Positions 46,859 through 56,027 are shown, counted from the first letter of the stretch. The stretch is DNA of 64,000 nt from Microbacterium abyssi (GCF_015277895.1 NZ_CP063815.1:1488001-1552000), one strand, 5' to 3'. Numbers and translations are program-made. Notes: a model not told the origin generated them from the sequence alone.

Positions 46859-48226
46859 ATGACGACCACCGCGCGCGCTGACCTCCAGGATGGGGTATCT
46901 GCTTTGACCGGAGACGTGCTGGCGATTCGAGGAGGACGGCCGCTGCGTGGCCGCGTCGACGTGAAGGGGGCGAAGAACCTCGCCACCAAGGCTATGGTGG
47001 CGGCCCTCCTGGGCGAAGACACCAGCGTCCTGCGCGACGTGCCGAACCTCAGCGATGTCGCCGTCGTGCGCTCGCTCCTCGAGGTGCACGGCGTCCGCGT
47101 CACCGAGGGCGACGAGGCCGGCACGCTGCGACTCGACCCGAGCGACGTCGAGTCGGCCCATATGGAAGAGATCGACGCACACGCCGGGGCATCCCGGATC
47201 CCGATCCTCTTCTGCGGACCGCTGCTGCACCGGCTGGGCCAGGCGTTCATCCCCGACCTCGGCGGCTGCCGCATCGGCGACCGCCCGATCGACTTCCACC
47301 TCGATGCACTCCGCAAGTTCGGCGCAACGGTCGAGAAGCTGCCCAGCGGCATCCGTCTGTCCACGCCGGGCGGACGCCTGCACGGCGCGAACATCCACCT
47401 GCCGTACCCGAGCGTCGGTGCCACGGAGCAGGTGCTGCTCACCGCCGTCCGCGCAGAGGGCACGACAGAACTGCGCAACGCGGCCATCGAGCCGGAGATC
47501 ATGGACCTGATCGCCGTGCTGCAGAAGATGGGCGCCATCATCTCCTACGAGCCGAACCGCGTCATCCTCATCGAGGGCGTCGAGACGCTCCGCGGCTACG
47601 ATCACCGGTCGATCTTCGATCGCAACGAGGCGGCGTCCTGGGCATCCGCAGCGCTCGCGACGGACGGCGAGATCTTCGTCGGCGGCGCGAAGCAGCAGGA
47701 GATGCTCACGTTCCTCAACGTGTTCCGCAAGGCCGGTGGCTGGTTCGACATCCGCGAGGACGGCATCCTCTTCCGCCGTGACGGCGAAGTGCAGCCCGTC
47801 GTCGTCGAGACCGACGTGCACCCCGGGTTCATGACCGATTGGCAGCAGCCGCTGGTGGTCGCACTGACCCAGGCGAACGGCCGCTCCGTGGTGCACGAGA
47901 CGGTGTACGAGAACCGGATGGGCTTCACGCAGGCGCTGGTCAAGATGGGCGCCGACATCGTCGTGCACCCGCACGGGCTGCAGGACGGCCCTCGCCGTGT
48001 CCCGCGCCGAGAACTCGAGCAGGCCGCCGTCATCACGGGTCCGACGCCGCTGCACGGCGCCGACATCGTCGTACCGGATCTGCGCGGCGGCTACAGCCAC
48101 GTCATCGCCGCGCTCACCGCAACCGGCGAGTCGCGTGTCTCGGGCGTCGACATCCTGAGCCGGGGTTACGAGAACTTCCTGGCGAAGCTCGACGCCCTCG
48201 GTGCCGACTTCGACGTCATCGGCTGA
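46859..48226 (+). CDS. murA: UDP-N-acetylglucosamine 1-carboxyvinyltransferase
   Basis: First committed enzyme of peptidoglycan synthesis: transfers enolpyruvate from PEP to UDP-GlcNAc. It has 455 residues. Lys39-Asn40 in VKGAKNLATK match the substrate-binding KN pair, and Cys137 in DLGGCRIGDRP is the fosfomycin-reactive cysteine, so the enzyme should be fosfomycin-sensitive. The N-terminus is about 15-20 residues longer than E. coli MurA. Its neighbours plsC, gpsA and ddl make this a cell-envelope cluster. Confidence 0.94.
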   Translation: MTTTARADLQDGVSALTGDVLAIRGGRPLRGRVDVKGAKNLATKAMVAALLGEDTSVLRDVPNLSDVAVVRSLLEVHGVRVTEGDEAGTLRLDPSDVESAHMEEIDAHAGASRIPILFCGPLLHRLGQAFIPDLGGCRIGDRPIDFHLDALRKFGATVEKLPSGIRLSTPGGRLHGANIHLPYPSVGATEQVLLTAVRAEGTTELRNAAIEPEIMDLIAVLQKMGAIISYEPNRVILIEGVETLRGYDHRSIFDRNEAASWASAALATDGEIFVGGAKQQEMLTFLNVFRKAGGWFDIREDGILFRRDGEVQPVVVETDVHPGFMTDWQQPLVVALTQANGRSVVHETVYENRMGFTQALVKMGADIVVHPHGLQDGPRRVPRRELEQAAVITGPTPLHGADIVVPDLRGGYSHVIAALTATGESRVSGVDILSRGYENFLAKLDALGADFDVIG

Positions 48227-48231
48227 CGCGC

Positions 48232-48987
48232 ATGGCTTCCGCATCGCCGGAGAAGACTCGGCCGAGCCTGTTCTGGGTGCTCGCGGTCATCGTGGTGCCC
48301 TTCGTCTCTTACCTTGCGAAGATGCGCTTCACGGGCCGCGAGAAGCTGCCGATGAAGGGCCCGTTCGTCCTCGCCCCTAACCACTACACGGAGTTCGATC
48401 CGCTGATCGTGGCCGCCGCGGTGTGGAAGCTCGGCCGCGCCCCCCGCTTCATGGCGAAGGAGAGCCTGTTCCGGGTCCCCGTGGTCGGTGCCGCGCTGCG
48501 CGGGACCGGCATGATCCCCGTCGCGCGATCCTCATCGCGCACGGCATCGGCCCAGACGATCGCGCAGTCGCGCGAGCTCGTCCAGGACGGTCGTGGTGTC
48601 ATCGTCTATCCCGAGGGCACGCTGACGCGCGACCCCGACCTGTGGCCCATGCGCGGAAAGTCCGGTGCGGTCCGACTCGCGATGGCCGGCGACATCCCGC
48701 TGATCCCGATGGCGCAGTGGGGCACGCAGCAGATCATGGGGCGGTACCAGAAGGGCCTCAAGCTCTGGCCACCGCGCAAGCGGGTGGACATCATCATCGG
48801 CGATCCGGTCGACCTCAGCGATCTGAAGGACAGGCCGAACGAGCCCGCGGCGATTGCGGAAGCCACCGAACGGCTCATGAACGCCATCACCGGCCTGCTC
48901 GAGCAGATCCGTCATGAGAAGGCACCGGCGAAGCGCTGGAACCCCTTGGATCACGGCCAGAAGGAGACCGGGCGCCTTGACTCGTAA
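48232..48987 (+). CDS. plsC: 1-acyl-sn-glycerol-3-phosphate acyltransferase (PlsC family)
   Basis: Membrane-associated acyltransferase of phospholipid synthesis, 251 residues. A hydrophobic segment (about 12-28) precedes the catalytic HX4D motif NHYTEFD (His51, Asp56); FVPVVGAALRGTGMIPVAR-type and VIVYPEGTLTRD motifs follow. The ATG at 48232 lies 5 nt after murA; longer frames start inside murA. The last 11 nt overlap the gpsA start. Confidence 0.88.
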   Translation: MASASPEKTRPSLFWVLAVIVVPFVSYLAKMRFTGREKLPMKGPFVLAPNHYTEFDPLIVAAAVWKLGRAPRFMAKESLFRVPVVGAALRGTGMIPVARSSSRTASAQTIAQSRELVQDGRGVIVYPEGTLTRDPDLWPMRGKSGAVRLAMAGDIPLIPMAQWGTQQIMGRYQKGLKLWPPRKRVDIIIGDPVDLSDLKDRPNEPAAIAEATERLMNAITGLLEQIRHEKAPAKRWNPLDHGQKETGRLDS

Positions 48988-50110
48988 GCACCCCGACGCC
49001 CGCGGCCCGCGGGTCACCGTCATCGGCGCCGGAAGCTGGGGAACGACCTTCGGCAAGATCCTCGCCGACGGCGGAGCGCAGGTCACCATGTGGGCGCGTC
49101 GCCCGGAGCAGGCGCTTGAGATCGCCGAGGGCAAGCGCAACACCAAGTATCTTCCCGGCATCAACCTGCCGCGCACGATGACCGCGACGCACGAGCTGGC
49201 CACCGCCATCGACGGCGCGGACCAGGTGTACCTATCGGTGCCGAGTCAGTCCCTGCGCGAGAACCTCAAGGGCCTGCGACCGCTGCTCGAGAACACCGAC
49301 ATGCCGATCGTCAGCCTCATGAAGGGCGTCGAACGCGCCAGCGGCCTGCGCATGAGCCAGGTCATCGAGCAGGAGCTGGCCTGCGAGCCCGAGCGCATCG
49401 CAGTGGCATCCGGACCGAACCTCGCGCTCGAGATCGCCCGGGAGCAGCCCACGGCCGCGGTCATCGCGTCACTCAGCCAGGAGACGGCCGAGACCGTCGC
49501 ACGTGCGGCGCGCAACTCGTACTTCCGCACTTTCGTGAACACCGACGTCATCGGCACCGAGTTCGGCGGTGTCCTGAAGAACCTGATCGCCGTGGCCATC
49601 GGCATCGTCGACGGCGTCGGATACGGCGAGAACACCAAGGCCTCCATCATCACGCGAGGGCTCGTCGAGATGACCGACTTCGCCGTCGCGAACGGCGCGC
49701 AGCCCGAGACGCTCCAGGGTCTCGCCGGCCTCGGCGACCTGATCGCCACCTGCCAGTCGCCACTCAGCCGAAACAACACGGCCGGCCGCCTGCTCGGCCA
49801 GGGCTACAGCTATCAGGACGTCGTCAAGCAGATGAACCAGACCGCGGAGGGCCTGGCATCCGTCGCGCCGATCCTGCAGCTGGCCCGCGAATCCGACGTG
49901 CACATGCCCATCGTGGAGCAGGTGAAGATGGTGCTCGACGGCAGGATGAACCCGCGCGACATCGCGCCGCACCTGACGACCGACGACGACACTCCCCAGG
50001 AGGAGAGAACCAATCATGGACAAGCAGACGGTGGTGGTGCTCTTCGGCGGGCGTTCCAGCGAGCATTCCATCAGTTCCGCAACAGCGGGCGGAGTGCTGC
50101 AGGCGATTGA
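48977..50110 (+). CDS. gpsA: Glycerol-3-phosphate dehydrogenase [NAD(P)+]
   Basis: Reduces dihydroxyacetone phosphate to sn-glycerol 3-phosphate for lipid synthesis. It has 377 residues. The nucleotide motif is VIGAGSWGTTFGKILA (15-30); the catalytic Lys is in GVLKNLIAVAIGIVDGVGYGENTKASI. It starts at TTG 48977 with AAGGAG 10 nt upstream, inside the end of plsC. The family normally ends near HLTTDDD (residue 340-345); here the frame continues 30 more residues out of phase through the first 95 nt of ddl. That tail looks like shadow translation, so a lost stop codon or a sequencing error near 50000 is possible. Confidence 0.9.
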   Translation: MTRKHPDARGPRVTVIGAGSWGTTFGKILADGGAQVTMWARRPEQALEIAEGKRNTKYLPGINLPRTMTATHELATAIDGADQVYLSVPSQSLRENLKGLRPLLENTDMPIVSLMKGVERASGLRMSQVIEQELACEPERIAVASGPNLALEIAREQPTAAVIASLSQETAETVARAARNSYFRTFVNTDVIGTEFGGVLKNLIAVAIGIVDGVGYGENTKASIITRGLVEMTDFAVANGAQPETLQGLAGLGDLIATCQSPLSRNNTAGRLLGQGYSYQDVVKQMNQTAEGLASVAPILQLARESDVHMPIVEQVKMVLDGRMNPRDIAPHLTTDDDTPQEERTNHGQADGGGALRRAFQRAFHQFRNSGRSAAGD

Positions 50111-51098
50111 TCGCGATCGCTTCGACGTGATCCCGGTGGGGATCACCCGCGAGGGCGCCTTCGTCCTCGAGGCGGACGACCCGGCGAAGTTCGCTCTGGA
50201 TGCCGCGCACCTGCCCGAGGTCGTCGACAACGGCTCGCGCGTGCTGTGGCCCGAGCCCGGCGGCGACCGGACGCTTCGCGTCGTGCACGCCGACGGATCT
50301 GTCGCAGATCACGGCGAGATCGACGTCGTGCTGCCGATCCTGCACGGCACGCACGGCGAGGACGGCACGATTCAGGGGTACTTCGACACACTCGAGGTGC
50401 CGTACGCCGGCGGCGGCGTGCTGGATTCAGCGCTGTGCATGGACAAGCACTTCATGAAGGTCGTGCTGGAGTCCGCAGGCATCGCCGTCGCCCCGTGGGT
50501 GACGGTCCGTCGTCGGGCGTGGGAGCAGGATGCCGCGGCACTGCGCTCCGAGATCGCGAAGCTCGGGCTGCCGGTGTTCGTGAAACCGGCGCGTGCGGGT
50601 TCCAGCGTCGGCGTGTCGAAGGTGTCGGAGTCGTCGGAACTGGATGCCGCTCTCGAGATCGCATTCGCGGAGGACGAGAAGGTGCTCGTCGAGACCGGGA
50701 TCACCGGGCGCGAGATCGAGGTCGCGATCCTGGAGACCGCGGCCGGCGTGCGCGCGTCTCTGCCCGGCGAGATCGTGCTCACCTCGCGCGGCTTCTACGA
50801 CTTCGAGGGGAAGTACCTCGGCGGCGACGGCGTCGATGTGGTGTGCCCCGCCGAGCTGACCGAGACGCAGGTCGCCGCGATCCAGGACATCGGCGTGCGG
50901 GCCTTCCAAGCGGTCGACGGACGCGGTCTCGCGCGCGTGGACATGTTCTTGACTGCGGGCGGCGAGCTCGTCGTCAACGAGCTCAACACCATGCCCGGCT
51001 TCACGCCCATCTCGATGTTCCCGAAGTGCTGGGTGGCGTCCGGCCTGAGCTACGGCGACCTGATCAGCGAGTTGATCGAGGCGGGCCTGCGACGCTGA
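50016..51098 (+). CDS. ddl: D-alanine--D-alanine ligase
   Basis: ATP-grasp enzyme that makes D-Ala-D-Ala for peptidoglycan, 360 residues. N-terminal VVVLFGGRSSEHSISSATAG; ATP-grasp segments include LPVFVKPARAGSSVGVSKVSE and ELVVNELNTMPGFTPISMFPKCW, the Mg-binding end. AGGAGAG precedes the ATG at 50016, which fixes the start despite the overlap with gpsA. Confidence 0.95.
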   Translation: MDKQTVVVLFGGRSSEHSISSATAGGVLQAIDRDRFDVIPVGITREGAFVLEADDPAKFALDAAHLPEVVDNGSRVLWPEPGGDRTLRVVHADGSVADHGEIDVVLPILHGTHGEDGTIQGYFDTLEVPYAGGGVLDSALCMDKHFMKVVLESAGIAVAPWVTVRRRAWEQDAAALRSEIAKLGLPVFVKPARAGSSVGVSKVSESSELDAALEIAFAEDEKVLVETGITGREIEVAILETAAGVRASLPGEIVLTSRGFYDFEGKYLGGDGVDVVCPAELTETQVAAIQDIGVRAFQAVDGRGLARVDMFLTAGGELVVNELNTMPGFTPISMFPKCWVASGLSYGDLISELIEAGLRR

Positions 51099-51105
51099 CA
51101 GCCGC

Positions 51106-51618
51106 TCAGCCGAGCAGGTCCTGCAGATCCTGGTCGAGCTCGTCGGGGGTCGTGCACCTGCCGTCCGAGGGGACGCTCGTCACTGCCCCGATGAGGCCGC
51201 GGCTGCTGATGACGTCGTTCGAGCTGACGGCCCCGGTGTCGATGTACAGCTGCACAGCAGGATCACGGCCGTAGGTCGTCAGTCGCAGGAACGGGGTCTC
51301 CGAAGCGTCGACCAGCCAGTCCACGCCCTCGAGGGTGACGCACTGCAGCTCGGCCGTGGGACCGGGCACAGTGACTCCGCAGCGCAAGAGGATCGCCGAA
51401 TCCGCTCCCGGTTCGCCCCAGGCCGCTGTGGACTGCGCGTCGGTCCAGCGGCGATCCAGGTCGGCGATGGTGTCCGCGTTCCGCAGCCCGACCGTCACCT
51501 CGGCGCACAGCGGGTTGTTCGCGTCTGCGGCAGGTTCCATGTGCACCGTCGTCGAGCAGCCGCCCAGAAGCGCCGTTCCGAGCAGCAGGAGGGCGGCGGT
51601 GGCAAGGCGACGGGACAT
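51106..51618 (-). CDS. DUF3515 lipoprotein
   Basis: Secreted lipoprotein of 170 residues: signal peptide with a Leu-rich core and LLGGC, lipidated cysteine at residue 21. The mature domain has the actinobacterial DUF3515 features: AWGEPGADSAILLRCGV and WLVDASETPFLRLTTYGRDPAV. Function unknown; the gene commonly lies between ddl and thiL. It is divergent from thiL, with 23 nt between starts. Confidence 0.85.
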   Translation of the reverse strand: MSRRLATAALLLLGTALLGGCSTTVHMEPAADANNPLCAEVTVGLRNADTIADLDRRWTDAQSTAAWGEPGADSAILLRCGVTVPGPTAELQCVTLEGVDWLVDASETPFLRLTTYGRDPAVQLYIDTGAVSSNDVISSRGLIGAVTSVPSDGRCTTPDELDQDLQDLLG

Positions 51619-51628
51619 GATTCCAGGC

Positions 51629-51634
51629 TACCTT
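51629..51634 (+). promoter_or_regulatory. -10 hexamer TACCTT, leaderless start
   Basis: TACCTT ends 7 nt before the thiL ATG at 51642 with no ribosome binding site between them. Confidence 0.45.
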
Positions 51635-51641
51635 TGACAGC

Positions 51642-52637
51642 ATGCCCTCCCGTTCAGCCGACGACGATCCGCGCCTGGGTGACGTCTCGGAAGGCACCGT
51701 GCTTCGTGCCATCCTCTCCCGCACCGCACCGGCCACGCACACCCTGATCGGTCCGGGCGACGACGCCGCCGTGCTCGCCACCCCGTCCGGCTCCGTGGTC
51801 GCGACGACCGACACGCTCGTGCACGGTCCGGACTTCCGGCTGGCCTGGTCGAGCGGGTACGACCTGGGATGGAAGGCCGCCGCCGTGAACCTGGCCGACG
51901 TCGCCGCCATGGGCGCTCGCCCGACCGGACTTCTCGTCGCCCTCGCCGTCCCGCGCGACATGCGACTCTCGTTCGTGGAGCAGCTCTCCGACGGGTTCCG
52001 AGCCGCCTGCGAGGCGCTCGCCCCGGGCTGCTCCGTCATCGGAGGCGATCTCACCGTCTCGGACGTGCTGACGATCGCCGTCACCGCTCTGGGCGACCTG
52101 GAGGGAAGGCAGGCCGTGACGCGGGCGGGCGCGCGACCGGGTGACGTCGTCGCCCTGGCAGGAGAGCTCGGGCTCGCCTCGCACGGGCTCGCGGTCCTGT
52201 TCGGCAGGTTCCGCGACGGAGACATGCCCGTACCAGTGGAGGCTTCGCGGCTCGCCGCGGGCGAGCGCGCGGCGGTGTCCGCGCAACTGCGCCCCGCGCC
52301 TCCGATCGGGCTCGGGCCTGTGGCTGCGCACGCCGGCGCCACGGCGATGATGGACGTTTCCGACGGGCTCGCCCTCGACGCCGGGCGGATGGCGGCGGCA
52401 TCCGATGTCACGATCGATCTTCGCCGCGATGCGCTCGGCGACGATCCGGACCGTGCGCTGGCCGGCGGCGAGGACCACGCCCTTCTGGCGACGTTCCCGT
52501 CGGATGTCCTGCCGCCAGGGTTCCGCGAGGTCGGGATCGTGCGCGAGCGGGGAGCCGAAGGCGTGCTGTGCGACGGCGAGCCGGCGGATGCCGCGGGCTG
52601 GGATCCCTATCGCGACTGGGATGCCGCGGCGGGCTGA
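51642..52637 (+). CDS. thiL: Thiamine-monophosphate kinase
   Basis: Phosphorylates thiamine monophosphate to the diphosphate cofactor. It has 331 residues of the AIR-synthase/PurM fold: LIGPGDDAAVL (Mg-ATP site), ADVAAMGARPTGLLVALAVP, GGDLTVSDVLTIAVTALG, MMDVSDGLALDAGRMA and GGEDHALLATF. The 3' end overlaps the converging rsmD gene by 31 nt. Slightly Asp/Ser-rich first 15 residues may vary. Confidence 0.92.
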   Translation: MPSRSADDDPRLGDVSEGTVLRAILSRTAPATHTLIGPGDDAAVLATPSGSVVATTDTLVHGPDFRLAWSSGYDLGWKAAAVNLADVAAMGARPTGLLVALAVPRDMRLSFVEQLSDGFRAACEALAPGCSVIGGDLTVSDVLTIAVTALGDLEGRQAVTRAGARPGDVVALAGELGLASHGLAVLFGRFRDGDMPVPVEASRLAAGERAAVSAQLRPAPPIGLGPVAAHAGATAMMDVSDGLALDAGRMAAASDVTIDLRRDALGDDPDRALAGGEDHALLATFPSDVLPPGFREVGIVRERGAEGVLCDGEPADAAGWDPYRDWDAAAG

Positions 52638-53185
52638 GCCCACCACACCGCGGTGTCGCCGTAGGTCTTCTCGCGGAAGACCTCCAGGCCCGCAGCGGCG
52701 ACGTCCGGCGGCGTGGAGCGGCGCGCGCGTTCGATGACGACCACGGCGTCCTCCGAGAGCAGCGGCGCGACGGCCGCGAGGTCCGCGTTCATCGCGGCGT
52801 CGTCCTGGTCGTAGGGCGGATCGGTGAAGACGAGATCCCATCGTCCGGTGGCGCGCTTGAGGAACGCGAGCACGGCGCTCTCGTGCACGCGCGCCGTCGC
52901 CGTGGGGAGCACCTTCGTCACGGTGGCGATGTTGCGGCGCACGACCGCCGCAGCCGGCCGCGCTCGCTCCACGAGGTCCAGAGTCTCGGCACCGCGGCTG
53001 AGCGCCTCGAGACCGAGCGCACCCGAGCCGGCATACAGGTCGAGGACGCGCGCACCGGCGATGGCATCCGCCGATTCGAGCGCTCCGAACAGCGACTCAC
53101 GCACGCGGTCGCTGGTGGGGCGCGTTCCGCTGCCTGGCACGTCCAGGCGGAGCCCGCGCGCCTCACCGGCGATGATCCTCGTCAC
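52607..53185 (-). CDS. rsmD: 16S rRNA (guanine(966)-N(2))-methyltransferase
   Basis: A 192-residue SAM-dependent rRNA methyltransferase. It starts MTRIIAGEARGLRL and has TRPTSDRVRESLF, SAM motif I DLYAGSGALGLEALSRGA, and the catalytic DPPY in LVFTDPPYDQDD. The GTG start at 53185 gives the family's exact N-terminus. It converges on thiL, overlapping 31 nt, and is divergent from recG. Confidence 0.92.
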   Translation of the reverse strand: MTRIIAGEARGLRLDVPGSGTRPTSDRVRESLFGALESADAIAGARVLDLYAGSGALGLEALSRGAETLDLVERARPAAAVVRRNIATVTKVLPTATARVHESAVLAFLKRATGRWDLVFTDPPYDQDDAAMNADLAAVAPLLSEDAVVVIERARRSTPPDVAAAGLEVFREKTYGDTAVWWAQPAAASQSR

Positions 53186-53217
53186 ACCATCAGCCTAAGA
53201 CTGTCCCCGCCGTTATC

Positions 53218-53223
53218 TAGACT
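53218..53223 (+). promoter_or_regulatory. -10 hexamer TAGACT, leaderless start
   Basis: TAGACT ends 6 nt before the recG ATG at 53230. Confidence 0.5.
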
Positions 53224-53229
53224 TCAGGA

Positions 53230-55410
53230 ATGGTCTTCTCGCTCGACACTCGCCTGGCGGATGCCGTCGGCTCTGCCGTCGCGAAGAAGCTCGAGCGGGC
53301 GTTCGAGATGCAGAACGTGGGGCAGATGCTGGCGCACTATCCTCGGCGGTACGCCGACCCCGCCGAGCTGACGCCCATCCGCGACCTTCCCGTCGGGGAG
53401 ACGGTGACGATCGTCGCAGAGGTGCTCTCGTCCTCGGCGCGCACGATGCGCAACCGGTCGGGTGCGATGACCGATGTCATCATCGGCGACGGGCACGGGC
53501 GGGTGTCGCTGACCTTCTTCGCCAAGGGGATCAAGCAGGCCGAGTGGCGCAGGGACCAGCTCCGCCCGGGCCGCCGGGGTGTCTTCTCCGGCAAGGTCGG
53601 CTCGTTCAACGACGTCACGCAGTTCTCCCACCCGCAGTACGAGCTGTTCGACGATGACGAGGACCGCAGGACGCAGGTCGAGGAGCGCGCTCACCGGCCG
53701 ATCCCGATCTACCCGGCGACCTCGGCTGTGGCGAGCGGACAGTTCCGCGAACTCATCGAGACGGTGCTGCCGCAGCTGGGGGAGGTGCCCGATCCGCTTC
53801 CGTCGTCCGTCCGCAGCGCGGAGGGGCTGCTCGACGCGCGCACGGCGCTGATCCAGGTCCATCGGCCAGAGACGAAGACCGACGTCGATCCGGCCGTCCG
53901 CACGCTGCGCATGCACGAAGCCCTCGTGCTGCAGACCGCACTGCTCCAGCAGCGCGCCGCAGTGCGCGCGCTGACGGCGACTCCGCGCGCAGCTGAGCCC
54001 GGTGGTCTGCTCGAGCGCTTCGACACGCTGCTGCCGTACACGCTCACTCCCGATCAGCACTCGGTCGGCGCGCAGGTCGCGACCGACCTCACCGGCGCGT
54101 GGCCGATGAACCGTCTCGTGCAGGGCGAGGTCGGCTCGGGCAAGACTCTCGTGGCCCTGCGGGCGATGCTGCAGGTCGCGGAGTCGGGCGGGCAGTCGGC
54201 GCTCATCGCGCCGACCGAGGTGCTCGCAGCCCAGCATCTGCGCTCCATCACGAAGATGCTCGGCCCGCAGCTCGCGCCGGAGCTCATGCCTACGCTGCTC
54301 ACCGGGCAGATGTCCGCTCCCGAGCGTCGCAAGGCCGCGCTGCGCGTGGCTGCAGGGCAGGCGCTGATCGTCGTCGGCACACACGCGCTGCTGGGGGAGA
54401 AGACGACCTTCGCCGAGCTCGGCCTGGTCGTCGTCGACGAGCAGCACCGGTTCGGCGTAGAGCAGCGCGAGGCTCTTCGTGCGAAGGGCTCGAGTCCGCA
54501 CGCCCTGGTGCTGACGGCGACGCCGATCCCTCGCACGGTCGCGATGACCGTCTTCGGAGACCTCGACACCTCCGTGATCCGCACGATGCCTGCCGGGCGT
54601 GCGGGCATCGAGTCGTTCGTCGCACCGCTGGCAGAGCATCCCGACTGGTTTCGCCGCGTGTGGGATCGCGCCGCCGAGGAGGTCGCGCAGGGGCGGCAGG
54701 TGTTCGCCGTGTGCGCGGCCATCGACACCACCAAGAAGAACTCCGGCGAAGACGACGGCGCCCCGCCGCTGCCCGAGGAGGAGGGCGCCGCGGGGCCCCG
54801 CTGGGGCGTCGTCCAGCTCGATCAGGCCCTCGCCACGCACCCTTCCGTCGGCCGGCTGCGCCGCGCCGTGCTGCACGGCAGGATGCCGTCCGACGAGAAG
54901 GACGCGGTGATGCAGGCGTTCGCGCGCGGCGAGATCGACGTGCTCATCGCCACGACGGTCATCGAGGTCGGCGTCGACGTGCCGAACGCCTCCACGATGA
55001 TCGTGCTGGACGCCGACCGTTTCGGTGTCTCGCAGCTGCACCAGTTGCGCGGCCGCGTCGGCCGTGGTTCAGTGCCCGGGCTCTGCCTGCTCGTGACGGA
55101 AGCGGAGGAGGGGACCCTGGCGCGGGAGCGCGTGGAAGCGGTCGCCGCCACGCTGGACGGCTTCGCCCTCGCCGAGGTCGACCTCGAGCTGCGCGGCGAG
55201 GGGGACGTCCTCGGATCCACGCAGTCCGGGGTGCGGTCGTCGCTGCGGCTACTGCGAGTCGTGAAGGACTCGAAGCTCATCGCCCGTGCCCGAGACCTGG
55301 CCGAGCGCATTCTCGAGACCGATCCACAACTGTCAGAGCATCCGGGCCTGAGTGAGGTGATCTCCCGCCGGGTGACGGATGATGACCGCGCCGCGCTCGC
55401 GAAGAACTGA
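53230..55410 (+). CDS. recG: ATP-dependent DNA helicase RecG
   Basis: Remodels stalled replication forks and Holliday junctions, 726 residues. An N-terminal wedge/OB domain (about 55-150, including TIVAEVLSSSARTMRNRSGAMTDVIIGDG) is followed by the helicase core: Walker A GEVGSGKTLVAL (near 297), motif II DEQH in VVDEQHRFGV, motif III TATPIPRT, and motif VI QLRGRVGRG. An acidic insert KKNSGEDDGAPPLPEEE (about 500-518) lies in helicase domain 2. Confidence 0.95.
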   Translation: MVFSLDTRLADAVGSAVAKKLERAFEMQNVGQMLAHYPRRYADPAELTPIRDLPVGETVTIVAEVLSSSARTMRNRSGAMTDVIIGDGHGRVSLTFFAKGIKQAEWRRDQLRPGRRGVFSGKVGSFNDVTQFSHPQYELFDDDEDRRTQVEERAHRPIPIYPATSAVASGQFRELIETVLPQLGEVPDPLPSSVRSAEGLLDARTALIQVHRPETKTDVDPAVRTLRMHEALVLQTALLQQRAAVRALTATPRAAEPGGLLERFDTLLPYTLTPDQHSVGAQVATDLTGAWPMNRLVQGEVGSGKTLVALRAMLQVAESGGQSALIAPTEVLAAQHLRSITKMLGPQLAPELMPTLLTGQMSAPERRKAALRVAAGQALIVVGTHALLGEKTTFAELGLVVVDEQHRFGVEQREALRAKGSSPHALVLTATPIPRTVAMTVFGDLDTSVIRTMPAGRAGIESFVAPLAEHPDWFRRVWDRAAEEVAQGRQVFAVCAAIDTTKKNSGEDDGAPPLPEEEGAAGPRWGVVQLDQALATHPSVGRLRRAVLHGRMPSDEKDAVMQAFARGEIDVLIATTVIEVGVDVPNASTMIVLDADRFGVSQLHQLRGRVGRGSVPGLCLLVTEAEEGTLARERVEAVAATLDGFALAEVDLELRGEGDVLGSTQSGVRSSLRLLRVVKDSKLIARARDLAERILETDPQLSEHPGLSEVISRRVTDDDRAALAKN

Positions 55411-55423
55411 CGAAGTCGTGCAA

Positions 55424-55429
55424 TAGGGT
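55424..55429 (+). promoter_or_regulatory. -10 hexamer TAGGGT upstream of coaD
   Basis: TAGGGT would start transcription near 55436, just before the repeat units and the short leader ORF that precede coaD. Confidence 0.4.
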
Positions 55430-55445
55430 GAGAGGCATGCGATGC

Positions 55446-55503
55446 ACTGAGCGATCGAAGGAGTCGAAGTGCTTGTACTGAGCGAACGGAGCGAGTCGAA
55501 GTG
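55446..55503. repeat. Two direct repeats of a REP-like element, the second containing the coaD start
   Basis: Copy 1 (55446-55471) and copy 2 (55477-55503) both begin ACTGAGCGA and end GAGTCGAAGTG, differing by a short central change. Read backwards the unit is CTTCGACTC..CGCTCAGT, a motif I associate with dispersed intergenic repeats in actinobacteria and other bacteria. The final GTG of copy 2 is the coaD start codon. Confidence 0.75.
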
Positions 55504-55504
55504 A
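55469..55504 (+). CDS. Possible coupled leader ORF (11 codons) before coaD
   Basis: GTG at 55469, inside repeat copy 1, has a strong AAGGAG (55458-55463) 5 nt upstream and encodes [11 protein letters not shown]. Its TGA overlaps the coaD GTG (GTGA), the same coupling arrangement used by many gene pairs in this window. No function is implied for the peptide; translational coupling to coaD is the likely role. Confidence 0.45.
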   Translation: MLVLSERSESK

Positions 55505-55998
55505 GCAGCAGGATCGCCGTCGTCCCTGGTTCGTTCGATCCGCCCACGCTCGGTCACCTCGACGTGATCCGTCGCGCGTCGAGACTGTACGACGAACTGC
55601 ACGTGCTCGTGGTGCACAACCCGGGCAAGGAGGCGATGCTGCCGATCGCGCAGCGTCTGTCGCTGCTCGAGCAGTCCATCGCCGAGGACGGCTGCGAGGG
55701 CAACATCATCGTCGGCTCCTGGAGCATGGGCCTGCTCGTCGACTACGCCCGCGACGTGGGCGCCGGCGTGCTGGTCAAGGGCATCCGCTCGCAGATCGAC
55801 GTCGCGTACGAGTCGCCGATGGCGATCGTGAATCGCCACCTCGCCGACATCGAGACGGTCTTCCTGCTGCCCGATCCCTCGCACGCGATGGTCTCCAGCT
55901 CTCTGGTGCGCCAGGTCGCCGGGCTCGGCGGCGACATCTCCCCTTTCGTGCCCCGCGCCGTCGCCGCGTTCCTCGACACCGGGGCGCGCGGGATCTGA
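55501..55998 (+). CDS. coaD: Phosphopantetheine adenylyltransferase
   Basis: Penultimate step of coenzyme A synthesis: transfers AMP to 4'-phosphopantetheine. It has 165 residues, normal length. The nucleotidyltransferase motif is [18 protein letters not shown] (8-25), and the C-terminal [16 protein letters not shown] contains the ISSTxxR-like motif. The GTG start lies in a repeat copy and overlaps an 11-codon leader ORF. Confidence 0.95.
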   Translation: MSSRIAVVPGSFDPPTLGHLDVIRRASRLYDELHVLVVHNPGKEAMLPIAQRLSLLEQSIAEDGCEGNIIVGSWSMGLLVDYARDVGAGVLVKGIRSQIDVAYESPMAIVNRHLADIETVFLLPDPSHAMVSSSLVRQVAGLGGDISPFVPRAVAAFLDTGARGI

Positions 55999-56027
55999 CC
56001 TCCCAGGCCGCCGCTGTCGTCGGCGAG

